From NCBI GenBank assembly GCA_001632435.1, contig KV424120.1, forward strand, positions 1 to 44,204: a stretch of DNA of 44,204 nucleotides, given 5' to 3'. Below are positions 43,246 through 44,204 of this stretch, in pieces. Position 1 is the stretch's first letter. Each line of letters starts with the position of its first letter. The DNA is from Calocera cornea HHB12733 (taxonomy: Eukaryota > Basidiomycota > Dacrymycetes > Dacrymycetales > Dacrymycetaceae). The translations under genes were made by a program, and so were the position numbers. The notes under the pieces are model-generated. The model worked only from the letters and a program-made list of their open reading frames with translations, was not told the origin of the DNA and searched no databases.

Positions 43246-43771
43246 GCCACCGCGCTGTCGAAAACGCTCATGGATGGGCTTGCGGCGTCATGGACCGAGG
43301 AGAAGCAGGAACGGGCATGTGCCCTGCAGGAATAGCGGGGGGAACCGCCCCCCCGCGCGCGGGAGACGGCCCGACACGCTCCTCATGAAAAACACGAACA
43401 CTCTTATGCCAATATCCTGACTGTTGTATGTACCTATGTAGGAATGCAGTACCGCCCCTGTCATTGTCCTGAGCGGTGTGGAGCTGGTAGAAAGACCCGC
43501 CTGCCCTAATGAAGGCCGAGCGCACGGACCGCTGCCAATTGGACGCGTCCCACGGCGGAGAGAGCGTCGGCTCGAGCTCGTGGGACCTTGTTCCGGGCGC
43601 CGCCTCGGTTCAGATATTACGCGGCGTTCTGCGTTTGCGAGCTTTAACTTTGCTCCCTTGCTCAACGTAGTATACGAGCCGTAGTCCAGCCGTGTGTCAG
43701 AGCTCTCCAACCTCACCCCACTCGACTCGGCTGCATCTCTGAACTGTCTACGGGACGGGGGGAGTTGCCCC
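43246..43771. other. Intergenic region
   Basis: 526 bp between the stop of the low-complexity protein gene and the outer end of the retrotransposon LTR. Probably the gene's 3' flank; nothing else seen. Confidence 0.5.
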
Positions 43772-43921
43772 TGTTAGAGGTATGAGGCACGAATGAAGAT
43801 TGGGATTAGCCAGGATGCAGAATTTTCGCTCTGCGTCGTGTCCCTAGCTTACATAAGCTAAGAACTGTACAGTACCTAGCGAGGCGCGCGTCGCGCGCCT
43901 CTCCTACTTCGCATGCCAACA
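43772..43921 (-). mobile_element. 3' long terminal repeat of a Ty1/copia element
   Basis: Read on the minus strand, the 150-bp block begins TGTTGGCATGCG and ends CCTCTAACA, the TG...CA form of LTRs with short inverted ends (TGTTRG/CTAACA). It is preceded immediately by a purine-rich GAGGGGGAG, a polypurine-tract candidate, which follows the pol stop codon. It contains a 21-bp palindrome (43881-43901) and a second inverted repeat (43845-43860). A target-site duplication cannot be tested because the other end lies outside the window. The outer flank reads GCCCC at 43767-43771. Confidence 0.75.
43881..43901. repeat. 21-bp palindrome inside the LTR
   Basis: GAGGCGCGCG and CGCGCGCCTC flank a single central T. 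Perfect 10-bp arms would form a very stable hairpin in the element's RNA. A second inverted repeat, TAGCTTA-CA-TAAGCTA, lies at 43845-43860. Confidence 0.9.
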
Positions 43922-43928
43922 CTCCCCC

Positions 43929-44204
43929 TCAGCCTGGCATCAATCCCAAGTCCAAAACAAACCCCCTGAACTTCTGCCTACCGAGTGCCTTGGTTAGAAC
44001 ATCTGCAACCATTTCCGAGGTTGGACAGTATTCAAGTGTGACAGTCTTGTCATCAACTTTGTCTCGAAGGTAGTGGTTCTGGATGTCAAAGTGTTTCGTC
44101 CGGGCATGAAATTGCTGATCCAGTGAGAGAGTGATAGCTGCCTGATTATCACAGTAAAGAATGGAGGGATTGGCTTGTCGAAAGCCAAGGTCAGAAAGAA
44201 GTTG
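43929..44204 (-). mobile_element. Ty1/copia retrotransposon pol, C-terminal RNase H end (partial)
   Basis: The minus strand from the window edge is open to a stop at 43929-43931 and reads QLLSDLGFRQANPSILYCDN, QAAITLSLDQQFHARTKHFD, then IQNHYLRDKV and VTLEYCPTSEMVADVLTKAL. YCDNQAA, HARTKHFDI and MVADVLTKAL are hallmarks of the RNase H domain at the C-terminus of copia-type polyproteins. No frameshift or stop is seen in the visible 91 codons, so the element may be young. The rest of the element lies beyond the right edge. RNase H degrades the RNA strand during reverse transcription in cytoplasmic virus-like particles. Confidence 0.92.

Noticed and set aside
1..44204. CRISPR arrays, tRNA or rRNA genes, polyketide or peptide synthetase genes
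   Set aside because: I looked for spaced direct repeats, internal tRNA promoter boxes with cloverleaf context and large synthase motifs and found none. A GGTTCAACCC word at 5870 lacks any tRNA structure around it.

Overview
This is a 44-kb piece of a nuclear fungal genome, most likely a basidiomycete (Agaricomycotina-like). The genes are cut by many very short introns (mostly 46-58 nt) with GT(G/A)CGT- and GTAAGT-type donors and CTNA(A/C) branch points 10-20 nt before the acceptor. GC content is high, and the protein set (LSM6, fimbrin, THO subunit, INO80 subunit, DUF3602 protein, fungal copper amine oxidase, BBE-type oxidase) is typical of filamentous basidiomycetes. The species call is inference. 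All gene models below were spliced by eye; I checked that the exon lengths of each model add up to an intact reading frame.

Layout. 1-0.9 kb: non-coding, with a direct repeat and degenerate telomere-like TTAGGG tracts. 0.9-9.9 kb: a GNAT acetyltransferase, an acidic unknown protein, LSM6, an atypical short-chain dehydrogenase (with a 19-nt exon), a RING/coiled-coil protein, cystathionine gamma-lyase (CYS3 type) and a second GNAT paralogous to the first. 9.9-17.6 kb: an Iks1-like protein kinase, a membrane-anchored secretory-type protein, fimbrin (SAC6) and a Mep2-type ammonium transporter. 17.6-19.9 kb: a long intergenic region that holds the transporter promoter. 19.9-23.7 kb: a small membrane protein, an INO80 subunit (IES2/INO80B type) and a DUF3602 (Par32/Amu1-like) protein. 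25.8-33.9 kb: a secreted copper amine oxidase, THO subunit Hpr1/THOC1 and a secreted FAD-linked (berberine-bridge type) oxidase. 34.5-38.2 kb: a mitochondrial helical-repeat protein, an F-box-like small protein and a secreted Ser/Thr-rich protein. 38.2-40.8 kb: GC-rich intergenic DNA. 40.8-43.2 kb: a large low-complexity protein with a CAG/polyQ tract. 43.8 kb to the right edge: the 3' end of a Ty1/copia retrotransposon on the minus strand, with a complete 150-bp LTR.

How the genes relate. Most are unrelated housekeeping genes, as is usual in fungi. The one thematic group is nitrogen use. The ammonium transporter (16.0-17.6 kb), a member of the family whose yeast member Par32/Amu1 switches ammonium transporters off under TORC1-Npr1 control (22.9-23.7 kb), and a secreted copper amine oxidase that releases ammonia from amines (25.8-28.8 kb) lie within 13 kb on the same strand. 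All three have paired GATAAG motifs (GATA-factor type) upstream of their start codons. I see no CRISPR array, tRNA or rRNA gene, secondary-metabolite core enzyme or obvious defence system.
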